Translations under genes and position numbers: made by a program | Shown here: positions 1-6,928 of the stretch, one piece after another | Position numbering within the stretch: position 1 is the stretch's first letter | Layout: each line of letters begins with the position of its first letter | Assembly (NCBI GenBank): GCA_025450095.1 | Contig: JANWID010000220.1 | Location: 1-8,777, forward strand | Length of the DNA: 8,777 nt | Source of the DNA: Bacteroidia bacterium | GTDB lineage: Bacteria; Bacteroidota; Bacteroidia; AKYH767-A; OLB10 | Reading direction: 5' to 3' | Notes under the pieces: generated by a model | What the model saw: only the letters and a program-made list of their open reading frames with translations | Databases searched by the model: none | What the model was told of the DNA's origin: nothing

Positions 1-1420
1 AATGAGTAAAAGATTTACCATCATATTTCGATACGCCTCTGTAATAGCGACTGAACCAAAGATTTCCTGATTTGTCTTCAATGATCTTCCCGATATTATC
101 ATTACTCAAACCTTCTTTGCGTGTAAAATGTGTAAAAGTGTTGCCATTGTATTTCGATACTCCACCATCAGTCCCGAACCAAAGATCTCCTGATGTGTCT
201 TCCAAAATACTGTAAACTATATTATTAACCAGACCGTCCTCTTCGGTAAAGTGAGTAAAATATTTACCATCATATTTTGATACGCCACCGCCAATAGTGC
301 CGAACCAGAGATTTCCGGATCTGTCTTCAAAGATGCTCCGGACCATATTATTACTCAGGCCTTCTTTTTCGGTATAATGAGTAAAATATTTACCATCATA
401 TTTCGATACGCCTCCGCCATAAGTACCGAACCAAAGATTTCCGGATCTGTCTTCTAAAATACTCAAGACGATATTATTACTCAGGCCTTCTTTTTCGGTA
501 TAATGCGTAAAATTTTTACCATTATATTTTGATACTCCACCACGGGTGCCAAACCAAAGGTTTCCGGATCTGTCTACAAAGATGCTCTGGACCATATTAT
601 TACTCAGGCCTTCTTTTTCGGTATAATTCGTAAAAGTTTTACCATCATATTTCAATACGCCACCGCCTTCGGTTCCGAACCCGATTCCGAACCAAATATT
701 TCCAGATCTGTCCTCCAAAATGCTATGGACAAAATTTTTACTCACATCTTCATTTTGGGGAAATTGCGTAAAAGTTTTACCATCATATTTCGACAAACCA
801 TATGCGCCAAACCAAAGATTTCCGGATCTGTCCTCAAGTATGCTCTCCACCTCATAATTACTCAAGCCTTCTGTTTCGGTGAAATGCGTAAAGTTTTTGC
901 CGTCATATCTCGATACGCCACCTGACCAGGTGCCGATCCAAATATTTCCAGTTTTGTCTTGTAACAAGCAGGTTACCGCGTCGTTTTTTAGTCCCTGCAG
1001 TTTGGTAAAAGAACTGAAGTTTTGTGAGTTTTGATCCTTGCTGCCGGGTTCTTTGGCAATCACCACTTCGGGGATGCCGGCAACAAAAGACTTGTTAATG
1101 GCTCGTGTCACCTTGGGAAGCGGGAAGGAGTCTTTACCGGGAGTACAAATTTTTGGTGTTCCTGCTATCACTGTCTTAGGTATTCCTGCAAGTTGTATGT
1201 TGGTGCCGGCAGGTACTATTGTTGGTTTACCTGCAATAACAACTTCTGGTTTGCCTGCGGGAACTGATTTTGGAGTTGCCATACTGTCTTTTGGAACTAA
1301 ATAACCTTTGGCCTCAACTACATTTGGCGTAAAGCTGTTAGGTCGTGTTTGGTCTTTTTGCTGGTTGCAGCAAAGAAGAAACAGGAGGATTGCTATGATA
1401 AAGGGAAGTTTTATTTTCAC
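1..1420 (-). CDS. Two-component-regulator propeller lipoprotein, N-terminal part (runs off the left edge)
   Basis: The frame is open from a GTG at 1420 to base 1, giving about 473 residues with the C-terminus outside the window. An in-frame TAG about 30 bases upstream and no upstream ATG make GTG the likely start; the first internal ATG (residue 47) would remove the signal peptide. Residues 1-18 form a lipoprotein signal (IIAILLFLLCCN, Cys17 or Cys18), suggesting lipidation. Residues about 55-95 are octad repeats of the type AG-x-P-x-x-V-x. From about residue 135, eight blade-like units follow, each with GLSN, the LEDxSGNLWFG type and SKYDGKxFTH. Their DNA spacing is 120-138 bases and always a multiple of three. 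This is the Reg_prop motif of Bacteroidota sensor proteins, which build a beta-propeller. The unseen C-terminus could hold a Y_Y_Y domain, a kinase, a cyclase or nothing more. Family certain; output function unknown. Confidence 0.93.
   Translation of the reverse strand, partial: MKIKLPFIIAILLFLLCCNQQKDQTRPNSFTPNVVEAKGYLVPKDSMATPKSVPAGKPEVVIAGKPTIVPAGTNIQLAGIPKTVIAGTPKICTPGKDSFPLPKVTRAINKSFVAGIPEVVIAKEPGSKDQNSQNFSSFTKLQGLKNDAVTCLLQDKTGNIWIGTWSGGVSRYDGKNFTHFTETEGLSNYEVESILEDRSGNLWFGAYGLSKYDGKTFTQFPQNEDVSKNFVHSILEDRSGNIWFGIGFGTEGGGVLKYDGKTFTNYTEKEGLSNNMVQSIFVDRSGNLWFGTRGGVSKYNGKNFTHYTEKEGLSNNIVLSILEDRSGNLWFGTYGGGVSKYDGKYFTHYTEKEGLSNNMVRSIFEDRSGNLWFGTIGGGVSKYDGKYFTHFTEEDGLVNNIVYSILEDTSGDLWFGTDGGVSKYNGNTFTHFTRKEGLSNDNIGKIIEDKSGNLWFSRYYRGVSKYDGKSFTH
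15..960 (-). repeat. Eight tandem propeller-blade repeats (about 42 residues each)
   Basis: The plus-strand word TTACCATCATATTT (minus strand AAATATGATGGTAA, protein KYDGK) or a close variant recurs at 15, 141, 264, 390, 516, 639, 777 and 897. The spacings are 126, 123, 126, 126, 123, 138 and 120 bases. The central units are close to identical over long stretches, for example the block around GLSNNxVxSIxEDRSGNLWFG, so the array could recombine and change copy number. The array continues past the left edge. Confidence 0.9.
1136..1258 (-). repeat. Octapeptide AGxP-type repeats in the N-terminus of the propeller protein
   Basis: Residues about 55-95 of the propeller lipoprotein read as successive units AGKPEVVI, AGKPTIVP, AGTNIQL, AGIPKTVI, AGTPKICT. 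A further degenerate unit (AGIPEVVI) lies about 20 residues later. The stretch separates the lipid anchor from the first propeller blade and is rich in Pro, Gly and Val, as expected for an extended spacer. The unit pattern is seen directly; the spacer role is inference. Confidence 0.7.
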
Positions 1421-1497
1421 TACTCTTTTATTAAAGTATTGATATTGCTAAAAATTCGAATAATATTTTCATCTGATTTTATTTTAAACAATTAGTA

Positions 1498-1525
1498 ATT
1501 ACAAAAACTCCGGCCCCGGCCCTCT
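1498..1525 (-). terminator. Possible GC-rich terminator between the PH-like pseudogene and the propeller gene
   Basis: Read on the minus strand, a short GC-rich self-complementary block (GGGCCGGGGCCGGAG) is followed by TTTTTGT in otherwise very AT-rich DNA. It lies about 80 bases after the last stop of the upstream gene relic. The stem is short (four or five base pairs, two-base loop), so this is a tentative call. Confidence 0.3.
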
Positions 1526-1601
1526 TTCATTTCTATTTTTCTATTTTTATGATTTAACCTTAATAATAAATTCTGTCTTGTTATAAGTTAAGTAATAAAA
1601 T

Positions 1602-2107
1602 CTATCTTTCATTCAATATGTCAGTTATAGCTTCAAACTGCTCTCTGTTCCCTTTTGCATTTGGAAATTTTGCTGAAAAGGGATGTACCTAGTCCGCCCG
1701 GATTAATATTAATTTGGGGTAGGTTCTGGAGTGCATATTCATTAAAATCTAATTACCGTGCATACTGAACCGAACTAGTAAATATTGACTTTTTTATCCG
1801 GATTATAATTAATTCTTTATCTGTCAGGCCAAGTAAATATTCTTTTTGAACTATTGGAATAAAGGGGACTATCAAGACCGCCATTATGATAGCAATTATC
1901 CCTTATTCAATCGGATTATCCGGATCGGGTATCCATTTGATTGCGAAAAAACAACAATATAAATGTAACAGCTCCTGTCACAAGTGCAATTAAAAGAAGA
2001 AGGCTTTTTGAATGCCTTATTCCATAAGCCCAATGTTTCAGTTGTTCATCAGGCCGCAGGTGTATGCTGAAAACATCGGGAATATTAAAGCTGTCTATGT
2101 TTGCCAT
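1602..2107 (-). pseudogene. Broken gene for a membrane-anchored PH-like (bacterial PH domain type) protein
   Basis: From the ATG at 2107, 63 residues are open (LRPDEQLKHWAYGIRHSKS, then a hydrophobic segment LLLLIALVTGAVTFILLFF) and end at a TAA at 1916. A different frame then takes up a second hydrophobic segment (IIAIIMAVLIVPFIPIV) and YLLGLTDKELIIIRIKKS, the kind of strand pair that opens bacterial PH-like domains. It meets an in-frame TAA at 1753 and continues as LDFNEYALQNLPQIN to about 1690. A third frame supplies a natural C-terminus, AKFPNAKGNREQFEAITDI and then LNER with stop at 1602. Joined, the pieces give about 168 residues: two membrane segments and a cytosolic PH-like fold. Two frameshifts and one nonsense codon make it non-functional unless they are sequence errors. 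The family assignment rests on motif style only; the reconstruction is more secure than the name. Confidence 0.62.
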
Positions 2108-2148
2108 AATAGAAAATTAAATATTATAAAATAGTTAAAACGGTTATT

Positions 2149-2263
2149 TTAATCCTTTACACAACGAACCGAATATCCATTGAAGCCTGGGCTTTTATGA
2201 ACAAAGCTGAATAGTAATTTGTCGAACTTATAGCTTATTGCGAAATAATAAGCAATCATTCCC
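2149..2263 (-). pseudogene. Out-of-frame C-terminal end of the FISUMP protein
   Basis: One extra G in the minus-strand GGG run at 2261-2263 would turn LWE-stop into LWG-MIAYYFAISYKF, continuing to FVHKSPGFNGYSVRCVKD and a TAA at 2149. The ending GYSVRCVKD is the diagnostic FISUMP C-terminus, so this is the true tail of the gene at 2256-2837, detached by a single-base deletion in a homopolymer. The restored protein would be 229 residues. A sequencing error is as likely as a real mutation. Confidence 0.88.
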
Positions 2264-2837
2264 ACAAATTTGTTGAAGACCACCAAACGGCTCCCTCACT
2301 ACTCTCATCAAATCTGCCATGTTCATTACGTACGCCAGCAGCAAAGGCTTCAAAGCCACTTTCGTTAGTCCCGTTTCCGTCGTTTTTCCAGCCATTAGCT
2401 GATTTCATTTTTTTGCCTGCTATATTTCTTCCGCCAAGGATATCACACAGTTGCTTCCATTCTTCAGCAGATGGTATGTGCCAACCTTCGGGCGCCAGAC
2501 CGCGAGAGTCGTTAACAACAAACCAATTGTATAATTTCCCATAAGTCGTGTCAATTACATCTTGGGTTTCATAATAGCACCAGGCGCCTTTACTTGCTGA
2601 AATCCAACCAACATTCATTTTAAATGTCATTTTTTTTCCATTTTCTTGAAACTGTGGTATGCTGTCGAAATTTCGGTAGGTGCTGACATTCAGATTTTCG
2701 GCCATCCATATTTGATTTCCAATTTTTACTGTTTTGTACGTTCTGTCATCTTGTGCTGTTACTTGCGCTTTAACTTTGCAAAATGCAACTATAAATATTA
2801 TTGCTATTATTCCTGAAAGTCTGGCTTTTTGTTTCAT
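2256..2837 (-). CDS. FISUMP-domain secreted protein, 193 residues, reading frame broken near its end
   Basis: Residues 1-25 are a signal peptide (RLSGIIAIIFIVAFCKVKAQ); cleavage after VKA is likeliest, although Cys20 could be a relaxed lipobox. The rest is the Fibrobacter succinogenes major paralogous (FISUMP) domain: YKTVKIGNQIWMAENLN near residues 34-50, WCYYE near 87, YGKLYNWFVV near 100, LAPEGWHIPSAEEWKQL near 114-130, then ILGG, AGKKMKS, NESGFEAFAAG and WWSST. The domain normally ends in G(Y/F)SVRC(V/I)KD, but here the frame stops right after WWSSTNLWE. The missing end is present one frame away (see 2149-2263). Function of the family is unknown; members are exported and often adhesion- or surface-associated in Bacteroidota. 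It lies 63 bases after a small membrane protein gene on the same strand and may be co-transcribed. Confidence 0.9.
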   Translation of the reverse strand: MKQKARLSGIIAIIFIVAFCKVKAQVTAQDDRTYKTVKIGNQIWMAENLNVSTYRNFDSIPQFQENGKKMTFKMNVGWISASKGAWCYYETQDVIDTTYGKLYNWFVVNDSRGLAPEGWHIPSAEEWKQLCDILGGRNIAGKKMKSANGWKNDGNGTNESGFEAFAAGVRNEHGRFDESSEGAVWWSSTNLWE

Positions 2838-2900
2838 ATTATTTAGTTTTTGAGGTCGCCCTTTATTTTAAAAAAACTTTTTTTGATCAGTGTTGTTGAT

Positions 2901-3068
2901 TCAACTATGTGAGCAATGACGAATCGTCCCGGCGACAACGGCAACTATAATAAAAGTTATCATTATCGAAATGAATTTCCCGACTGTTGTGCCACATCCA
3001 ATCTCATTGGCAGATGTTGGTTTGTCCTCATTAGCGAAAGTGTGTTTCGACTTATTATCTGTTTGCAT
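2901..3068 (-). CDS. Small single-pass membrane protein, 55 residues, unidentified
   Basis: ATG at 3068 and TGA at 2901 enclose 55 codons, preceded by the A-rich leader AAACAAAAAGAAA that is typical of Bacteroidota starts. Residues 1-31 are polar (MQTDNKSKHTFANEDKPTSA, then NEIGCGTTVG). Residues about 32-48 are hydrophobic (FISIMITFIIVAVVAG), and the end is TIRHCSHS. It has no signal-cleavage site and would sit as a single-pass inner-membrane protein. I do not recognise the family. It lies 143 bases after the stop of the repeat lipoprotein and 63 bases before the FISUMP gene, all on one strand. Coding support comes from the well-separated polar and hydrophobic parts and the good leader; there is no family match. 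Confidence 0.6.
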   Translation of the reverse strand: MQTDNKSKHTFANEDKPTSANEIGCGTTVGKFISIMITFIIVAVVAGTIRHCSHS

Positions 3069-3211
3069 TTTCTTTTTGTTTACAATTAATAATATTTTTA
3101 ACCTGATGTAACCACGTAGGGTAGAAAATATTTTTTGTCTTGCATCGCCGTTAAAACTTTACAGTTTATTCTTCCATTTATAAAAAAGTTTCAAATAATC
3201 CCGGTCGGGGT

Positions 3212-5470
3212 TTATTTTACAACATAGCCTTTAAGCCAATTATTTATTTCATCATAGTTAATAGTACCCGTGCTACCTCCACCAAAAATTGTTGTAGGTG
3301 GACAAGGGTCAGGTTCACTCCCGTAAAATGTTTTTGTGGCCATTATGTTTCCAGTTTTTGCTTCGCGAAGCGTTAAATCAAATTGTCGTCTGTCCCTTGT
3401 ATAAAATTTGCCTCCGGTATAAAAGCACGTTTGAACATGTTGATATGTGACCTGCTCGCAAACTATTAATTCAACTGAACTAAGCGGGGAAGGTTGCCAT
3501 TCCTGGGGTAAAAGGGGATTTGCATAATATATTATAGGATGAATTCCAGCTTTGGTTGGATTATAAGGAGTCGCATCTTGCCATCCTTGAGTCAAACAAA
3601 CAGATGTGCTGACTCCTGAAATCACTTCATTTCCATACGAAGTCCCTGAACTGTTAATGGCATATGCCCGAATATAATAAAGGGTGCCTGCCGTTAGCCC
3701 GGCTCCGTATATCGATGTCGTATAGCTTCCGATCCCCGAACCAATTACCACTTTACTATCGGTTGTATTGGGATTGGGAGTCGAACTATAACAAATGCCT
3801 CGCTCTGTTATTGAAGCGCCTCCATCGCTTGTAATGTTACCACCGGATTGTATGACAAATGTTCCATCTATTGTCACAAAATCAGGTGAAGCTAAAGTAA
3901 TAATAGTGGCTAAAGATGAGGTTTTAAAACTCACTTCGTTACCATAAGCCGTGCCTGCACTATTGGTGGCATATGCACGTACGTAGTAAGTGGTGCCCAT
4001 TGCCAATGAGGTCATATTGGCCATAAAATTTCCAATACCACTGCCGCTAATGGTTTTATTGTTGGCTGTAGTAGGGTTAGCACTTGTACTGTAGCAAATG
4101 CCCCGTTCTGTTATTGGTGCCCCACCATCCTTGGTGATATTACCTCCGGAGGTTGCTGAAGTTGACGTTATCGCAGATACAGTTATAGTAGTAATGGTAG
4201 CAATTGTTGAAGTTGTCTTAAAGGTCACTTCGTTACCATAAGCAATGCCCGTACTATTCTTGGCATAGGCCCGTAGATAATAGGTAGTTGCAGCTATCAA
4301 TCCAGTCATATCAGCTGCAAAACTCCCGGTACCGCTACCGTTTACCACTTTGTTGTTGAGTATAGTCGGGGCCGCAGATGTATTGTAACAAATACCCCGT
4401 TCAGTTATCGAAGTGCCGCCATCATTAGTAATTTCACCTCCGGATTTAGCTGAAGTTGATGTTATCGCAGATACAGTTATGGTAGTAATGGTAGCAAAAG
4501 TTGAAGCTGTCTTAAAACTCACTTCGTTGCCATAAGCAGTGCCGGCACTATTGATAGCATATGCCCGCACATAGTAATTGGTGTTGGCCACCAACCCGCT
4601 CATATTAGAAGTAAAACTTCCCAAGCCATTTCCACTGATAACTTTATTTGTGGCGGTAGTGGGGTTAGCGGAGGTATCGTAACAAATTCCTCGCTCGGTT
4701 ATTGAAGCACCCCCATCATTTGTGATTTCACCACCAGATGTTGCTGTGGTTGCAGTTATAGCTGTTGCCGCTTCGGTGGTAATAGCCGCTAAAATTGAAG
4801 CTGTCTTAAAGTTTGTTTCGTTGCCATACGCAGTGCCAGCACTATTGATCGCATAAGCCCGTACAAAGTAGGTCGACCCGGCTGACAATCCGGTCATATT
4901 AGCTGTAAAGCTTCCGGTACCAATGCCACTTACTACTTTATTGTTGGCTGGAGTAGGGTTTACAGTTGTGTCGTAGCAAATGCCCCGTTCTGTAATTGAA
5001 GCCCCACCATCACTGGTGATGTTACCTCCGGATGTTGCTTCGTTTGAAGTGATAGCAGATGCATTTGTAGTGGTAATGGTGGCTAAAGTTGAAGCTGTCT
5101 TAAAACTTACTTCATTACCATAAGCTGTGCCTGCACTATTGGTAGCATATGCACGTACATAATAGGTGGTGCCGGCTGTTAATCCGGTCATATTTGCAGT
5201 GAAACGTCCGGTACCGCTCCCATTGACCACTTTACTCTTAGTTATGGTAGGGTTAGCAGTCGCGTCGTAGCAAATGCCCCGTTGAGTTATTGAAGCCCCG
5301 CCATCGTTAGTGATTTCACCTCCTGACGCTGCTGCAGTTGATGTTATAGCGGATATAGCTGTAGTGGCAATGGTGGCTAAAACCGGCACAATTGGAGCAG
5401 GCGCTTCGGTTTTTTTGCAAGATGCGAATACTAATAATAGTAATGCGGTTAAACAGATCAATTTTTTCAT
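3212..5470 (-). CDS. Large lipoprotein with six Fn3-like repeats and a C-terminal four-Cys domain (752 residues)
   Basis: Residues 1-18 are a lipoprotein signal (MKKLICLTALLLLVFASC, Cys18), followed by a short Pro/Ala linker. Six tandem units of about 98 residues span residues 31-622. Each has ATITT, SGGxITxDGGxSITERGICY, NPT, SGxGxGxFTANMTGL, TxYYVRAYAxNSAGTAYGNE and FKT. This is the fibronectin-type-III-like beta-sandwich repeat common in Bacteroidota surface proteins. Residues 624-752 are a different domain shared with the lipoprotein at 6929-7462: CxxQGWxxATxYNP, GxHP, LPxEWxP, LSSxxLxxC, TCFY, AKTGxI, GSEPxxCP and NWLxxYVVK. It contains four conserved Cys that could form two disulfides. 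The likely role is a surface-exposed adhesin or binding protein; that is inference. The start is fixed by the signal peptide; no Shine-Dalgarno is seen. Confidence 0.9.
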   Translation of the reverse strand: MKKLICLTALLLLVFASCKKTEAPAPIVPVLATIATTAISAITSTAAASGGEITNDGGASITQRGICYDATANPTITKSKVVNGSGTGRFTANMTGLTAGTTYYVRAYATNSAGTAYGNEVSFKTASTLATITTTNASAITSNEATSGGNITSDGGASITERGICYDTTVNPTPANNKVVSGIGTGSFTANMTGLSAGSTYFVRAYAINSAGTAYGNETNFKTASILAAITTEAATAITATTATSGGEITNDGGASITERGICYDTSANPTTATNKVISGNGLGSFTSNMSGLVANTNYYVRAYAINSAGTAYGNEVSFKTASTFATITTITVSAITSTSAKSGGEITNDGGTSITERGICYNTSAAPTILNNKVVNGSGTGSFAADMTGLIAATTYYLRAYAKNSTGIAYGNEVTFKTTSTIATITTITVSAITSTSATSGGNITKDGGAPITERGICYSTSANPTTANNKTISGSGIGNFMANMTSLAMGTTYYVRAYATNSAGTAYGNEVSFKTSSLATIITLASPDFVTIDGTFVIQSGGNITSDGGASITERGICYSSTPNPNTTDSKVVIGSGIGSYTTSIYGAGLTAGTLYYIRAYAINSSGTSYGNEVISGVSTSVCLTQGWQDATPYNPTKAGIHPIIYYANPLLPQEWQPSPLSSVELIVCEQVTYQHVQTCFYTGGKFYTRDRRQFDLTLREAKTGNIMATKTFYGSEPDPCPPTTIFGGGSTGTINYDEINNWLKGYVVK
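3602..5380 (-). repeat. Six tandem repeats of about 294 bp encoding Fn3-like modules
   Basis: The units run 5380-5087, 5086-4793, 4792-4499, 4498-4205, 4204-3914 and 3913 to about 3602. The first four are exactly 98 codons, the fifth is 97 and the last about 103 and most diverged (IYGAGLTAG insertion, GVSTS end). Long near-identical blocks around the GICY and RAYAxNSAGTAYGNE codings recur in every unit, so homologous recombination between units is possible. Confidence 0.92.
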
Positions 5471-5731
5471 ACTTTAATATTTTTTGACCTTATCTTCTTA
5501 AGTGTATTATATAAATTCCCATCTTATCCAGGGAAAATTTCCTTCGGTGTTTCAATCGCCAGGGTGAAGAAATTTTGTATTTGAGGATCTGTTGCAGGAA
5601 TACCCTCGTACAAGATGTATTTCATTATTTTATAAATGTTTTGGTCTTCAACGGGAGTCGGCACATCTCATCAAAAAAGATTTCCGATGGACAGATAAAA
5701 ATTTAAGAGAAGGTTTTCAGGATTTGATGTG
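5411..5731 (-). repeat. Direct repeat copy A: lipoprotein leader cassette
   Basis: About 321 bp matching 7403-7727 with roughly 20 differences counted by eye, several of them single-base indels. On the minus strand it carries a decayed gene tail, the intergenic leader and the first 20 codons of the 752-residue lipoprotein. Similarity stops sharply after codon 20 (SCKK) on one side and at 5731/5732 on the other. Confidence 0.93.
5474..5731 (-). pseudogene. Decayed tail of an upstream gene, copy A
   Basis: One minus-strand frame reads SNPENLLLNFYLSIGNLF, then two adjacent stops (TGA TGA), then DVPTPVEDQNIYKI and MKYILYEGIPATDPQIQNFF-TLAIETPKEIFPG, stopping at 5524. The part from the ATG at 5625 is a 33-codon open frame. 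Copy B shows how it would have continued: EIITGIRWEFINNTLKKDK, then AKKY and a TAA three bases before the lipoprotein ATG. I read it as the end of a gene formerly in operon with the lipoprotein. I cannot name the family. Confidence 0.45.
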
Positions 5732-5983
5732 CCATTGTAACTTTCTTTTAATGAATAATAAAAGTTCTCTATATGGACTTTCATAAACCTTAAATCTCAT
5801 ATTTCCAGGAATAAAACCATCATTGTTCCCGATAATACATTGACAGCATTATAGCTGCCAGTAACTCTGACCGAAGCCAGGGACGAGAACAAGCATAAGC
5901 AATCCTACTGTGGCACTTAAGGGTTTACGTTTTGGTTACATCTGGTTTAGTTTTTTTTGATTTGGAATGTTTGTTTTTATCAT
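5717..5983 (-). pseudogene. Decayed gene for a secreted protein, truncated at the repeat boundary
   Basis: A single minus-strand frame from the ATG at 5983 reads MIKTNIPNQKKLNQM, a stop at 5936, then PKRKPLSATVGLLMLVLVPG and FGQSYWQL, a second stop at 5849, then IIGNNDGFIPGNMRFKVYES and PYREL. The middle piece is a textbook export signal with Gln after the cleavage region. Similarity to a real protein is lost where direct repeat A begins (5731), so the duplication breakpoint probably truncated it. An unusually good Shine-Dalgarno-like AGGAGGAG lies about 12 bases before the ATG, just after the stop of the lipoprotein gene at 6004. Family not recognised. Confidence 0.42.
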
Positions 5984-6003
5984 GAAAAGAAGGTCTCCTC
6001 CTA

Positions 6004-6786
6004 TCATAATTTTAGAATCAGCCGTCCGATAGACTTGCGATGCGCTAGTACAGAACCCATAGGTAAAATCATATTTAAATCCTTGTTCTTAAGTGCATTT
6101 GAGAATAGGCTTTTCATTTTCCCATTCTGAATGAAGAAGTCCTTCATGAGACTTGACTTGAGGGTATCAACTATTTCCTTGTATCCTAACTTTTTCGCCG
6201 ATAAGGCAACGTAGGTGCCAAATTCAAAATCATGTGGGAATACATCAAGGATTTGTTTTCCAATGACAAATGTGTTTGAGTCTGATTGTGGGATAGATAA
6301 ATAAAAAGCATCCACTTGGGTAGCTAATTTTCCTGCTGAATCATATCCGGTCCATCCAGGGTTGATCTCCGCATGATTGTCCGTTCCCACACGAAAGCCA
6401 AGGAGTAAGCGGCCAAATCGGTGGATTTCAACAGGCACATTTGTTTCTTGTCCTAGATAAAGATGTACAAGGGTTATTCGGTATGTTGCATTTGGTTGCA
6501 CATTCGCTAAAATTTGAGGAAGTTTTGTCGCCGGTGAATTCTCTATAAAAGTGCGGGTGAGTCCGCTTACTGTTACAAGACTGTCTAATACTTTCCTGGT
6601 AGATGTTGACACTATCGAATCGTTATGCCAGTAGTCTGGTTCATGAACAGTTACAGCTTCAGAAGTTTGTTTTGCAGTATCACCATTTATTGATGATGCA
6701 TCACTCTTTTTCGGAGTGTTAATCCCATCATTATTACAGGCTACAAAGATGGCAAATACAAAAAACAAAGGAGGCATTCTTTTCAT
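6004..6786 (-). CDS. Unidentified lipoprotein, 260 residues
   Basis: Residues 1-17 form a lipoprotein signal (MKRMPPLFFVFAIFVAC, Cys17, then NNDG), followed by a Ser/Thr/Asp-rich linker to about residue 60. The mature part has no transmembrane segment. Landmarks are VTVSGLTRTFIENSP, YRITLVHLYLGQE, GRLLLGFRVGTDNHAEINPG, DAFYLSIPQSDSN, FPHDFEFGTYVALSAKKLGY and a basic end (LAHRKSIGRLILKL). I do not recognise the family. The start at 6786 keeps the MKR charge cluster before the hydrophobic core; the in-frame ATG at residue 4 would not. It lies between two genes of the duplicated lipoprotein pair, on the same strand, 142 bases after one and about 530 before the other. Expected location: inner leaflet of the outer membrane or the cell surface (inference). 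Confidence 0.82.
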   Translation of the reverse strand: MKRMPPLFFVFAIFVACNNDGINTPKKSDASSINGDTAKQTSEAVTVHEPDYWHNDSIVSTSTRKVLDSLVTVSGLTRTFIENSPATKLPQILANVQPNATYRITLVHLYLGQETNVPVEIHRFGRLLLGFRVGTDNHAEINPGWTGYDSAGKLATQVDAFYLSIPQSDSNTFVIGKQILDVFPHDFEFGTYVALSAKKLGYKEIVDTLKSSLMKDFFIQNGKMKSLFSNALKNKDLNMILPMGSVLAHRKSIGRLILKL

Positions 6787-6928
6787 CGTTTCAATTTTTC
6801 TAAGTTTAATCTATTGGCAATTTCACGTACTCTTTATTATTTATAAAATAACTGAGTTGATGTAACCATACATTTAAAAAATATTTTGATGACAGGCGTC
6901 AACATTTTATGAATTCTCCGTTCCAAGT

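Noticed and set aside
725..925. Plus-strand open frame of 66 codons
   Set aside because: Antisense to the propeller repeats; its own repeats simply mirror the blade periodicity.
1031..1304. Two overlapping plus-strand open frames of 78 and 88 codons
   Set aside because: They are antisense shadows of the AGxP octad region of the propeller gene; the minus frame has the signal peptide and family motifs.
2862..2884. A7/T7 block upstream of the FISUMP gene as a terminator
   Set aside because: It has no GC stem; it is ordinary AT-rich intergenic DNA.
3602..5380. CRISPR array
   Set aside because: The 294-bp periodic units are whole in-frame protein modules without short repeat-spacer structure.
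5592..5786. Plus-strand open frame of 64 codons (RWTDKNLREGFQDLM)
   Set aside because: It crosses the end of direct repeat A into unrelated DNA, lacks a leader, and its equivalent in copy B ends differently; the minus strand reads better as a gene tail.
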